A stretch of DNA of 64,000 nucleotides. It comes from Anaeramoeba flamelloides (Eukaryota > Metamonada > Anaeramoebidae). The translations under genes were made by a program, and so were the position numbers. Positions within the stretch are counted from its first letter, which is position 1. Each line of letters starts with the position of its first letter. The stretch lies in assembly GCA_027625915.1 (NCBI GenBank), contig JANTQA010000008.1:13703001-13767000 (forward strand), written 5' to 3'. The notes under the pieces are model-generated. The model saw only the letters and a list, made by a program, of their open reading frames with translations. It was not told where the DNA came from and did no database searches. Positions 10,251 through 21,330 of this stretch are shown one piece after another.

Positions 10251-13200
10251 ATGCAAATTTTTCTAAAATTAGTTTGTGTTTTAATTTTTGCTTCACTCAC
10301 TAAGTGCGATACCAAAATTTTAGATCGCTTTTCGTTTAATAAGGAAACGGAACCGGGAATTCTTGAGAAAAATTGGGTCACATTGGGCTCATCACAATTT
10401 AATCAAAATGATGGTCTTATTTTAACACAACAAGAAAAAAGCCAACAAGGATCAATTTGGAACAAAAATGTATGGCTTTCTCGGAAATTTTAAGCTCTAA
10501 TTTGTTAAGACACTTTTCTTCAGCAACTTATTCTTTTTTTTTTTTTTTTCTTTTTGTATAGCCATTTCTTTTTGAAAATTGGGAGATGGAAGTCGAATTT
10601 AAGATTAAAGGTGGTAAAATTGGTGCAGACGGAATCGCTATCTGGTTGGTCAAAGATACTGAACAATTTGGAAATGCATTTGGAAGTAAAAATCCTTTTA
10701 ATGGGCTTGGTATTTTTTTAGATACCTACCAAAATGAGCCTGGCTTTCGAGTAATTTTTTTTTTTTTTCCTTTTCTGATCTATTAACCTTTTCTTTTTGG
10801 AATTTGAAACCTATTTTTTAATTTACTCTGAATTACTTTCTCCAAATTAACCGTCTCACATTTCAAACCAATAAAAAAACAAAATTATGGTTTGGCTGAA
10901 TTCTTTTTGACAGTTATTTTCAATTTTACAAAATTGAATTTTTATCTAAAGGCTTAAGAAGTAAGAGCAAAGTTCAATTAAAAATACAACCGTTTTGAAT
11001 TATTGAGCGAATATCTTTGGCTTTGCTTTCAAATTAGCATTAAATATGTTTTTCAGACATAACAATAATGAATTGCTTATCCATATTTTCTGAAAGAATA
11101 TTGATTTCTCGGATCGAAAATAATTCCTGACATGATAATAAGCCCAAAGATCATTATTAATAAATTGTTAATATTAGGAAAATTGTTTTATAATTCTCAA
11201 AAATTTTAAATCAAATCCTTTTTAAAACTAAACAAATTTTTTTTGAATCAGGTAATAAACCTACCTAAAGTTCATTAAATGAGGGTATCTAATAGAATAG
11301 TTTTTTAATTGTTTGGTAACCAAAGTAGATCTACCTATTTCAAAAAACAATCAGATTTTATGAGGTTTGCTATAAATTTTAAACATGATATTTTGTATTC
11401 TTGTTTTTTTGATTGATTGAATATTGTTTTGAACAAGTTTAATTTCATTAGTAATCATTCTAATAACCGTATAGTTATAATTTTCAAAGTTTGATTCATA
11501 AAAAAAAAAAGGATTTGCGCTTCAATAAAAGAAATTATTAATCAATCACATACACAATTTTCCTAATATTAACAGTCTAAAGCCATAGTCACAGTATAAA
11601 AGCAAAAAATGTCCATTTTTTTTGTCATTTTTTTTGTTCGTGGGGTTTTTCAATCTCCTTTTTCAAAAACCCCACGAACAAAAGGTTGCTTGAAATGTAA
11701 AAATGATTACTCTTCAAACCTAGCCAAACACTTGGTTCAAAACTATAACTTTTAGATATTCCAAAAAAGTTAATTTAAAAAAAATGACCATTTTAAGCTT
11801 TTATACTCGGAATAGGGCTTTAAAAATCATGTTCAGGATTATTTTCATGCCAGGGATTTTTTTTCAATATAGTAGGGAAAAAAATACCGTACATGAAAAA
11901 AATCCCGGACAAGATTCTTAATTGTGAGTATTAGTAAAATTTTTGTCTAATTTCAATGAAATCCTTATTATAAATGACCAAATTTTTTATGAACATAGTA
12001 ATAAACCTACCTAAAGTCCATCAAAGTAAGGTGTCTCTAGAAGACTCGAGTATTTGTTTGATAGCCATATGTTGATCAACTTTTTTTTGAAAAACAATCC
12101 AGTTTTATTGAGGTTTACTAGAGTTTGGAAAATGATAATTTTTATTCTTGTTTTTTGATTGATTGAATGGTGTTTTTGAACAAGTGTGATTTCATCAATC
12201 ATCATTCTAATAAGTGGGGGAGTTATAATTGAAAAAGTTCGATTCTTAAAAAAAGGAATTTGATTGTAAATAAATGAAATTACACAATAATTTTACTAAT
12301 ATTCACAATTAAAAATCTTGCCCGGGATTTTTTTCATGTCCGGTATTTTTTTCACTGCTCTACTATATTTTGTCATTTTATTTTTGATTGAATTTTCAAG
12401 AAAAAACAAAGGATATTTTGGAATTTACTCGTGATTTTAAATCTTGTACACCTTCAAAAACTTTATCTTAAAATTAATTTTTTTGAATAAAAAGGAAAAA
12501 AAATGTAATTTCAATTCCTGTTATTATTTAAACAATTGATAAACTGTTTTTCTAAAAATATTTTCAAAAGATCGTCCAAAAAATGTTGATAGAGATGCCT
12601 AAAAATATGTTAATTGAAGTTTATTGACTGTTTTAAAGACACTTTTTAAAAACTTTTTTGTTATACCTTTTTAAAGCGATTTGACAAATTTACACAGCTA
12701 GAAAAATAAAAAAAAAGACCGGAATTTGAAATTTAAATGGGATAGAATTTCAAATACATGATCCTTTTTTCAATCCTGAACGGTTTCTTTCATTTTAGAA
12801 TTGGGTGTTATAATCAAACATATTCCAATACAGGTATTTGAATAATAAATGAGAAAAAAAATTTCACTGCCTTTTCATTATCCTTTTCCAAACAAAGTCA
12901 CTGGTTACAGCCTACTTCTTCGAAAACTCTATTTGTAAAAGAAAAATAAGGGAAATGAAGTGAACATATTTTCCCATTTACTATTTGTTGCAAAATAAAG
13001 AAAACAAAATTTTCATTCAGCTTTCCAAAAAAAGGATTTTTTAAAATCATGCAAAATTTCAAATTTTTTAATTCATTAAAATCAAACTTAAATTATTAAT
13101 TACTACCCTTTTTAGAATTGGGTACTTTAGATTTATTTTAATTCTTGGAAGTTAATTATTTTGGAAAGCTGACTGAAAATTTTGATCTTATTATTTTACA

Positions 13201-13544
13201 ATTAATGGTATTATACAAATATCAGTATAAAAAATAAAATTAAACATTTCAATGGAAAATAGAAACCACCAATCCCAATTGAAATCTTTTAAACTTTCAT
13301 TCGTTAAAGAAAAAAAAATTCAAGAATGAAGACGAAGCAAGATTTATTTCCCATTTAAAATTCTAAGCCAAGTAAATGTGAAAACTATTACTGTTATTTC
13401 GTTATTAAAACGAAAAAAAAATTCACTAGAATCCTTTTTAATTTTTTTTTTTCCCTTTACGTAGTAACTAATTCAAAGAAAATAATTTAACTTTTGTTAA
13501 CTCTTTTAATTTTAAAATTCCTTATAATATTGTTTAATATAGCT

Positions 13545-13583
<39 letters not shown>

Positions 13584-16500
13584 AGTCAAAATTCTAACTG
13601 TTAAGTACATCACCAAAAAACAAAGAAAAAGAAAAAAGAAAAAGAATTGAAAAAATTTCCTCATTGAAAATTAAAATACAAGTAATAATTTGAAAATTTT
13701 TAGACTGTTATTGGGTGTGTATCATTTTTTTTTTTAAAATTTTTAATAGAAAGGTTTTTAAATTAGACAAAGTATTCTAATAAATGGGGACTTATAGAAT
13801 ATTATTACCCTTGAAATTAATACTGAATTGGATAAACTATTTATGAAAATATAATGTAAAAAGTAAAAAATCTTTTTTTTCAAGCCTTCAAAAAATGAAA
13901 TGAATAAAAAATAAAAAAAATATTTCAAATTTCGCCAACTTCTGAAAGAATGTATCAATTTTATATGAGCCGTTTCTCATATACTTGAATAAAAATTTTC
14001 AGTTAAAAAACATTCCAAAAAAATTTTATGTGCTATCTTTTACAAAACGTGGTCTTAAGGCTCGAGTCATTTACCGTGGATTTGCTCCATACTCAAGTGG
14101 TGACTTGAAACCAAAAAGTATTATGAAATTACACTTCTTTTGATTGACAAAATTCAAATAACAAATAAAAAATTTTGAGAGATCCTCACTGACAAAAAAT
14201 TTAATTAAAAAAAACAGTTTCAAAATAATTCTCAATTTCAAAAAATCAAATTTTAAAAAAAACAATTACTTATTTCTTTTTTTAAATTTCCAAAGGGTTA
14301 AATTTCTTCAATTTAAAACAAATTGTTTTCTTAAAGTATACAATCTATTTAATTCGATTTAATCTAATTTGCTTTTAGATTGTAACGCTCTAAATTTGGA
14401 AAAGTAAGGATTTTGTAACATTCTTTCGAGAAAAAATAACTCATTTGAGAAATGAAAAAAAAAAATGAAAAAAAATCATCTAGATCTAAAAAAGCGCCAA
14501 ATAGAAATACTTCAAAACTAGCACAGTTGTTTTCAAAAGTATAAATTCTAACCATTCTAATTGGAATTGAGTGTCACCCTTTATCTCTTTTTTCTAAAAA
14601 TGTTCGAGTTTTTGATTGTTGATTTTTGGAGATCGATCGCGCTTCACATGTTGGTTAGTTTTAATTGGAATTAGGCACTCATAATAATTACAAATTTTTT
14701 TTAATCCATTTTAGAAAATTATTTTTAACAATATTGACTTGACCCTTAATTGAAAAATTCTCAAAAAACAAACAAATTCCATTTTGAATTCTTCTCATTT
14801 TGTCGAAAAAGGAATTTTCATTATTGAAAATTAATTTTTGGCTAATAAAAAAAAACTCTTTATTTTTTTTTTATTTATTTTTGAAGAGAGAAAATTACTT
14901 TTCTCCTGTGTGTCGTTTATTTTTCCAGAATTTAAAAGAATAGAGAAAAATCTTTGATTTTGCTCAATTCTTTTAAATTCTGGAAAAGCCAATGGCAGTT
15001 TTCTTGAGTTTTCTGTTGATTTGGAAAATCAATAGATTTTCGTTAGGTTTTTTTGAGTTTTTGAAATAAACCGAAAATTTATTAAAATTTTCTGTTTATT
15101 TCAAAAAAAAAAAAAAACCTAGAACACTTAACAGATAAAATATAAAACCTGAAAAAAACCTAGAACACTTAAAAGATAAAACAGAAAATCTCAAGAAAAC
15201 CACCGTTAGCTTTTCCAGAATTTAAAAGAATTGAGCAAAATCTTTGATTTTTCTCCATTCTTTTGAATTCTGGAAAAGCTAGACACTCTACGGCACGGTC
15301 CCACAAAAAATGATCAAAGTATTCAATGATATCAATAATTAACTTTTCTTTACATAAATCACAATTTTTTTATTTATTTTTGCTTGTTGCATAAGAGTAT
15401 CTATTTAAACAATTCTAAAATTTCGAAATTTTAGAATTGTTTTTGAAGCTTTTTTGTTGAAATATTTTTTGTCGTTAGTTTTTTTTTAATTTGAGAGATA
15501 AAAAAACCTAACGGCACTCTATGGCACTGCCTACACGACTGTTTGGAATTGCAATTTTGTTGTTTTATAATTTTTAGATATTGTTGATCCTTCCAACTCA
15601 TAGAATTTTCCAATTTGGTTCATCGGAAAACTATTAATCACAAATCTAATGGTTTTGATTCCTTAGTATATCGATTAATATTCTCATTTTCAAGTTTTTT
15701 TACAAATTTAGTACCCGTTTTTAATTTTTTTAAATTTAAGAAATCTATTTTTTTTCAATCAATTTATATTTTCTTCGGTATACTTTTAAAATAGCTAGAT
15801 CAATTTTTGTTTCAGTTTTATAAATTCATCCAAAAAACTCCTTTTTAAACGGAAATAAAATTAAAATCAAAAAAAGAGTCAAGCTAATTAAATTGAAAAA
15901 AATAAGAGATTGTTTACTCTCAAATACCAAAAATTTACTATTTTTTCTTTCTTCGTTCTAAGTAACTATTTAATGATAAATATAATTTCTTCATTTTTTG
16001 CAAAAAAAATCATTCAAATATTACTTTAGTTGTTTTAAAAACAATCAATTTTATTTGAGAATTATTTACCTATGGACTGTTTCTGTGTTTTTCAATTACT
16101 ATTTAAGTTTAAAATCGTTGACATGATTCCATATAAAAGAGAGAGAGGGGGGGGCATGTTTCACACCTATTAAACAAAGTAATTTATTAAGAAGGGGTAA
16201 ATATATATATGTATGTATGTATGTATGTTAAATGGTGTGCAAACCAACCTTAAAACAGTATATTATTATTAACTGGTATTTATCAAATAACTAATGACTA
16301 ATATCTTTAAAAAATGTATTTTGATAAATTTATCATTTTTTCGGGTTTTTTTACAGTTAGACCTTGTTGAAAAATAACGAAATGAAATAATTTTATTATT
16401 ACTTTTTAAATATAATTAATAACTAAACTCCATATATAATTAACAAACTTATTTTAACCAATTATATCAATAGAGGGTAGAAGAGAAAATTCAATTCATG

Positions 16501-19500
16501 ATTGGCGATGGAACAACTTTTTATGATAGTTCAACTGATGGGAAATCAAATAAATTAGAGGAATGCCTCATCAAATACCGTAATAAAGGTTTCTCAAAAT
16601 TAAGGGTTAGATATGTTAAAAAGCATTTAAGCGTAATAATCATATATTTTTTACAATTTTCCTTTCTTTCTTTTTTTTTTTTTTTTTTCTTCGAATTAAT
16701 ATCCAAAATTAGGATAATAAATCATAACGTTGTTTTTATTTTTCTAATTTTTAAATATATTTCCATGGCATTAAAGATTGAAATTGATACAGGCACAAAA
16801 CAAAATTGGTTCCAATGTATTAACGTACCATCAGTTAACATATCACCAGGGAATTATTTTGGTATCTCTGGTAAGAAAACTTTTTTTATTTTTTTTTTAT
16901 TTATTACTTTTTATTTATTTTTTTTAAACATAACATTATACAATCCATTACAATAAAAAAAAATCATACAAAAAGATTCAATTTATACTGAATTAAATGT
17001 TAACAAAAGAAAGAATTGTTTTATTAAAAGAAAAGAATATTCATTTTGATTGATAATCACCCTTTTAAAATTGAAAAGATGCATTAAGAAAAAAAAATTA
17101 ATTACTTGTCGATTATGTATCAAATTATAAACGTCTCTCAAATAAAACGTATTTATATCTGCCGTGGTAAATGTGTTGTGAATATTGGATCTTTTTAAAT
17201 TTTAGGAATTCGGGAAGTGCCGTAGAGTGTCTTCAAGTGCCTAACTTTTCCAAAATTCAAAAGAATAGAGAAAAATCTTTGATTTTGCTCAATTCTTTTA
17301 AATTCTGGAAAAGCTAACGGCGATTTACTCGAGTTTTTCTGTTTTATCTGTTCAGTGTTCTAGGTTTTTTTTACTCTTTGAAATAAACTGAAAATTTAAG
17401 AAATTTTATTGTTTATTCCAAAAATTAAAAAAAACCTAACGAAAATCTATTGATTTTCAAAAATGTTATCCTTAGGAAAAATACCCAAAAACTCTTTAAT
17501 CTGGCTAATCAAAATTACGAAATTTATTGTTCTTGTCGAGAATTTTTCATCAATGCTCTTATGGTTGGAAAACTTAAGATAATAAAGAAATTGAAAATAA
17601 AAAATTAAAAATAAAAAATTCCTAAAATAGTTAAAAAATATTCAAATTCGGGTACATAGTGCCCCACTCTTTGGAGTCGTGTCTAGGTTTTTTTTTTTTA
17701 ATTCAAAAGGATTGAGCAAAATCAGAGATTTTACTCCATTCTTTTAAATTAAAAAAAATCTAACGACAATGAAATGCCAATTTATTAATCACAGTTTGTG
17801 GAATCCTTATTTATTGCTGATAATAATTCTATCGGGTTTTTACTCCTCCTGTTTCAGGGGACGTGTCGTCAAGTGCCTAGCTTTTTTTTTAATTTGAGAA
17901 ATAAAAAAGCTAACGGTGGTTTTCCAGAATTCGAAAGAATTTAGTAAAATCAAGGATTTTACTCAATTCTTTCAAATCCTGGAAAACCTAACGACAGTAG
18001 ATAATTTTTAATTTTGTCATGTAAATGATATAATATTTTTTTTACTACAATATTTTAATTATTTTTCTTCTTCTCTTTTTTATTTAGTAAATTTTCTTTG
18101 ATTACTCCTTTCTCACAATAAATAAATCTATCGATTTTTCAAATAAAAAGAAAACACAAGAAAAGCTAACAGAGATTTTCCAAAATTAAAAAAAATATAC
18201 TATATTCTTTTAAATCCAGTCACGCCAAACTACGTTTTTTTTTTTTTTCTTAATTAAACAGATATTTTTTTTAATTTTTATGTTGATTTCAAAAATTAAA
18301 AGAAAACTAAAGGACGATTTTCTTGATTTTAAGTTTTTCTTTAGAAAATATATTGATTTTCAAATCGAAATTTAGAATCTAGAGAACCTAAGGGCAACAA
18401 GAGTGTAATGTGTACATCTTCAATAATAATAATAATAATAATAGAAAAAGTGAAATTTCAAAAAAAAAAAAAAAAAGTTCATAGAAATCACAGAAACCAT
18501 AGAAATAGAAAGTTTCCTATACTTTCTGTGATTTTTATCAGCAAAGGCAAATATTCTCTAAATTATTCTTATCGAATATTCTTTATTTAATTAATAGCAT
18601 CATAATTTGAGAAATTTCAAAGACACTTTGTTAAAAAAAAAAGGTTTCTTGGATTTCTGTGATTTTTCTGGCTTTTTCTCTGAAAAATCTAAAAATTTCT
18701 GGATTAACAATGCCAAATCTTTTTATTTTATTAAGAGAAACGAATTTGATATTTTTTGGAAATAATTTGTATAAAAAAAAATGCTTTTCTAAATTTGAAA
18801 TTTTCACAGTTTTCATTTTCAAAGAAATCCCTTAAAAAACTTTTCGTGTGTTGTTCCTTTTCAAAAAATCAAAATTTAAATTAAATTCTTTTTTTTGATT
18901 TATTTTAAAATTGGCATTTAATCGTTTTTATAAATTTAAAATTTAAATAGCTGCGACTGGTGGTTTAAGTGATAGACATGTTATAGAATCTTTTAATGTA
19001 AAAAGGCGACAAAACGGGTTTTCAATGGTTTCAAAGGACCCTAAATACACTATGAAGAAACCTGAAAAAATATCAATCTTTAAAGATATTCCAAGTGATT
19101 TCAAATTTGATGATGATTGGCTTGTGGATGTAAAGAAAGATACAAATTCAATTAAAGATAATATTCAAAGAATTGGCCAAAAATTGATTACAATTCCAAG
19201 GGCTTCTCTTAAGACTAATACTGTAAATGATAAAATCATCTCACTCGAAAAGTAAAGAACTATTTTTTTTTTTTTTTTATTTTTTTTTTTATTTTTTTTT
19301 AGATAATCATTCCTTATTTTGAAATTATTTTTTAAATCAGAATTTTTTGATTGAAAAATAATAGATCTATAATATTCTAACCTTTTTTTAAAATCTTCAC
19401 AAAATTCAATATATTTGCCCCTATTTATTATTATTAAATAACAATTTTATAAACATCTTTCAATTGAATTATATCCTAAAAAATTATCAAAATATTCATA

Positions 19501-19895
19501 TCCATATCCATATCCATATCAACATTTTTGTATGTATGAAAATTAGAATAACAACATTGCAAGATTCGGATATTAAAGAATTAAAAAATAGAATGAATAA
19601 AAAATTCAATGGGTTTATTGATTTGTTTGTCTCAAATAATGATCTAATTGATGAAAAAATCACATCATTTACAGCACGTGTGAAAACTCTTTCACAAACA
19701 TTTGAAGAAACAAGAAAAGTAGCATTTCAAGTAAGAGGCGATATCACTTCAAATACAGATTCGCTAAAGGAAAGAATACAATCACAGGGGTACTTTGGAA
19801 TCGGTTGGTTTCTTCTTATAATCGAAATGGTGTTTGTGGCTTGCTATATGATTTGGAAAGGTAAAAAAGAAGAAAAAAAAAAATATTATAATTAA
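10251..19895 (+). CDS. L-type lectin cargo receptor (ERGIC-53/VIP36 type), six exons
   Basis: This encodes a type I membrane lectin of the early secretory pathway, where relatives bind high-mannose glycoproteins and ferry them from ER to Golgi. Exons are 10251-10469, 10562-10750, 16474-16632, 16777-16870, 18951-19251 and 19547-19895; phases agree, giving 436 residues. Residues 1-19 are a signal peptide. The lectin domain runs to about 235 with GADGIAIW (D96), LDTYQNE (N131), the C167-C203 pair, and FGISAATGGLSD as in ERGIC-53. Residues about 255-400 are predicted coiled-coil stalk, 403-424 a membrane helix, and the tail ends KKKYYN. Two oddities stand out. The glycan-binding histidine of the YDH..DG motif is S155. 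The lysine pair sits at -4/-5 rather than the canonical -3/-4. Length falls between VIP36 and ERGIC-53. Introns 2 (5723 bp) and 4 (2080 bp) are filled with repeats. Confidence 0.9.
11085..11872 (+). mobile_element. Element A, copy 3: diverged, split by element L
   Basis: The left inverted repeat (CGAAAATAATTCCTGACATG, then TTGTTAATATTAGGAAAATTG) pairs with a right arm in two pieces: up to about 11571, then 11824-11872 (ATCATGTTCAGGATTATTTT). The interior matches A2 (AATAAACCTACCTAAAGTTC). Element L at 11571-11823 separates the pieces, and A2 starts immediately at its right end. More divergent than A1 and A2, hence older. Confidence 0.65.
11571..11823. mobile_element. Element L: about 250-bp inverted-repeat element with a perfect central hairpin
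   Basis: Terminal inverted repeats start TAAAGCC and include AGTATAAAAGC and AAAATG.CCATTTTT on both sides. In the centre 11633-11651 and 11666-11684 form a perfect 19-bp stem (core GTTCGTGGGGTTTTT) around a 14-base loop. It lies inside element A3. This is the only copy I noticed in the window. Confidence 0.65.
11868..12366 (+). mobile_element. Element A, copy 2: most complete mariner-like MITE
   Basis: It is bounded by TA, with right end CACTGCTCTACTATA and left end TATAGTAGGGAAAAAAATAC forming inverted repeats of about 80 bp. Each arm carries two tandem sub-motifs of the form GAAAAAAATNCCGGACA, plausible paired transposase-binding sites, then AATTGTGANTATTAGTAAAAT. The interior is about 330 bp and noncoding. 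It sits inside the lectin intron in the sense orientation. Confidence 0.8.
12979..13210. mobile_element. Element E, copy 1 (about 230-bp MITE)
   Basis: Inverted ends TACTATTTGTTG / AATTAATGGTA enclose arms containing CAAAATTTTCATTCAGCTTT and its partner GGAAAGCTGACTGAAAATTT. A second copy is at 40175-40403 and an isolated arm at 61618-61665. Flanking TA on both sides suggests a TA target. Noncoding. Confidence 0.7.
13553..13581. repeat. CT dinucleotide microsatellite
   Basis: About 14 uninterrupted CT/TC units lie in the lectin intron. It is simple sequence likely to vary in length. Confidence 0.9.
14055..14590. repeat. Repeat D, copy 2
   Basis: It matches 7262-7800 in the same orientation over its full length, with many substitutions and small indels in A/T runs. 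Block order is identical (TTTACCGTGGATTTGCTCC, CTTCTTTTGATTGACA, AAAAAGCGCCAAATAG, TTGTTTTCAAAAGTATA). Located in the lectin intron. Confidence 0.7.
14920..15310. repeat. Family F hairpin array 1
   Basis: A chain of imperfect palindromes. One hairpin with stem TTCCAGAATTTAAAAGAAT occurs twice (about 14922-14988 and 15213-15280). Between them is a hairpin with stem TTTGAAATAAACCGAAAATT (15047-15120) and inverted modules containing AACACTTAACAGATAAAA. Modules meet at CGTTAG or CTA(A)CG junctions. The array ends in GCTAGACACTCTACGGCAC, a terminus also seen inverted at 17214. Confidence 0.65.
15407..15525. repeat. Family F hairpins 2, including a perfect 36-bp palindrome
   Basis: 15407-15442 is a perfect 36-bp palindrome centred on CG at 15424-15425. 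It is followed by a small hairpin opening with CGTTAG and closing with CTAACG around an AATTTGAGAGATAAAA loop, then the family terminus GGCACTCTATGGCACTGCC. Confidence 0.65.
16206..16230. repeat. TATG tetranucleotide microsatellite
   Basis: A short run of TATA followed by several TATG units in the lectin intron. Confidence 0.8.
17210..17480. repeat. Family F hairpin array 3
   Basis: It opens with the terminus AGTGCCGTAGAGTGTC and AAGTGCCTAAC. It contains the AATTCAAAAGAAT hairpin, a CTAACGGCG junction, the TGTTCTAGG module, the TTTGAAATAAACTGAAAATTT hairpin and a CCTAACGAAAATC junction. This is the same module vocabulary as array 1 in a different combination. Confidence 0.65.
17650..18000. 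repeat. Family F hairpin arrays 4 and 5
   Basis: At 17650-17768 a single hairpin lies between GTGTCTAGG and TCTAACGACA. At 17858-18000 two hairpins follow the terminus AAGTGCCTAGC and are joined by GCTAACGGTGG, the last closing with CCTAACGACAG. Confidence 0.65.
18160..18395. repeat. Family F hairpin array 6, degenerate
   Basis: It carries weaker versions of the same modules: GAAAAGCTAACAGAGATTTT, CAATTTTTATGTTGATTTC and AACCTAAGGGCAAC. Stems are interrupted, so this array is older or truncated. Confidence 0.45.
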
Positions 19896-20919
19896 CCACC
19901 ATTTTTTTTTTTTTTCAATCCTTTTCATTGCGATAAATAAATTTTATTCATCTGGATTATTTATAAAAATTTACTATTTAATTGGTTTTTGCCAATTTTA
20001 ATCGCATTTTTACACAATTAACATTCCTTTTTAATATTTTCATTTGTTGAATAAGGTTAAACAAATTATTTATTGTTTTTTTTTTTTTTAATAAATAATA
20101 TTTCCGATTTTTGAGATAATGAAAAGTTAATTTTTTAATGAATACAATTTTATACCCCTGAAATGATAATTATAAATTATATGTTGTCTATTTTTTAAAT
20201 AATAAATAATTCATTTTTTACATTTTACTTTCCGTTTGAAAAAGTTGAAGATATATATATATATATATAAACTATCATTCAAAATCATTGACCCATCAAA
20301 ATCAAAATTTAAAGAAAAATATTTTTAATACGTGTAGTTATCTATTATAATATCAAAATTTTTATTTTAGTATTTGGTTCACTACTCCAGGGGTATTTGT
20401 TTTTCTTCAAAAAATAAAATAAAAAAGTTAAAAAAAAATTTTAAAAAAAATTGGGCCTTTTATTTTGAAAGAAGTATTAAATAAAAAAATTTTTTTTTAA
20501 AAATTAATAAAACCCATTTATCGATTCTCCTTCCCTTTGAATAACTAAATCTAATCTCTTTGTCATATTTGAAACCAATTTTTCCATTAATTCATCTGTT
20601 ACTTCTTTTCAAATTTTTCATTTTCATTTTCCATTTTAACAAAACACTTTTGAAAAAATAAAAAAGAGAAAAAATGATTTATTTGCAAACTTTTCATTGT
20701 GAGAGGAAAAACTTCAAAACGATACAAAAGCAATTCAAAATTGAAATATAAGGTGGGCCATTTATTTTGAATTTTAGTTTATATATATATTATATGTTGA
20801 TTTGAGAGGTTTCATAGAAATTATTTCAGAAATTGAATGAAGGAACTATAACAACAATATCATTGATTTTTTTTTTTTTTCAATTTTTTTAAAAATAGAT
20901 ACAACAAATCCAAGTTACA
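19896..20919. other. Intergenic, 3' of the lectin gene
   Basis: AT-rich, with a TA dinucleotide run near 20251-20268 and no supported gene or bounded element. Confidence 0.5.
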
Positions 20920-21330
20920 AAGAGATTATAATCTCGTAAAAGAGAAGTTCAAAATTAAATTCTTTTATTATTGCAGATAAATGATATTAGTACACTTGGT
21001 ACAAATAACTTGTTAAAAATTAATTGGTCAAACAGTGTATAAAGTTGATCTTATCAATTAAAGATTATCCTTGTATTATCAAAAGTCTTCAAGTATTCCA
21101 GAAAAAAAATAGAGATTTCAAGACAAATTTAAGAGTTGAAGCCCAATTATGAGACTCCATCCTTTTAAAAATATAAGGTGTTATTTAAGTGAATTCGAAA
21201 AAATATACTGATTAAGATTCTCGGGAGGTGATATTTTTAATATGATCAAGGGATAATTATAATCAGTTTATTTTTTGAGAGAAATGAACAAAATTTCAAG
21301 AGTTATTGTTTGTATCGGGCTAGTTAATAC
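20920..21330. mobile_element. Element C, partial diverged copy
   Basis: It matches the first half of element C in the same orientation as 4439-5160: AGTTGATCTTATCAATTAAA, then AGACAAATTTAAGAGTTGAA and GAGACTCCA. The ends are not clear. Confidence 0.5.

Larger units (their letters stand above)
10751..16473 (+). other. Giant intron 2 of the lectin gene (5723 bp) packed with repeats
   Basis: It begins GTAATT after the arginine codon of NEPGFR and ends ATAG before AGGGTAGAAGAG. It contains A3 with nested L, A2, E1, a CT microsatellite, repeat D copy 2 and family F hairpins. I found no supported gene within it. Other introns of the same gene are 92-2080 bp. Confidence 0.85.
16871..18950 (+). other. 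Intron 4 of the lectin gene (2080 bp) with family F hairpins
   Basis: It has donor GTAAGA after the split alanine codon of FGISA and acceptor AAATAG before CTGCGACTGG. It holds four family F arrays (17210-18395) and a further inverted pair near 18480/18650 (TTTCTGTGATTTTTATC against GGATTTCTGTGATTTTTC). No gene is seen inside. Confidence 0.85.

Noticed and set aside
18408-18590. Short open frame with RNHRNHRNR repeats
   Set aside because: It lies within lectin intron 4, begins in a trinucleotide and poly-A run, and overlaps an inverted repeat; nothing suggests translation.
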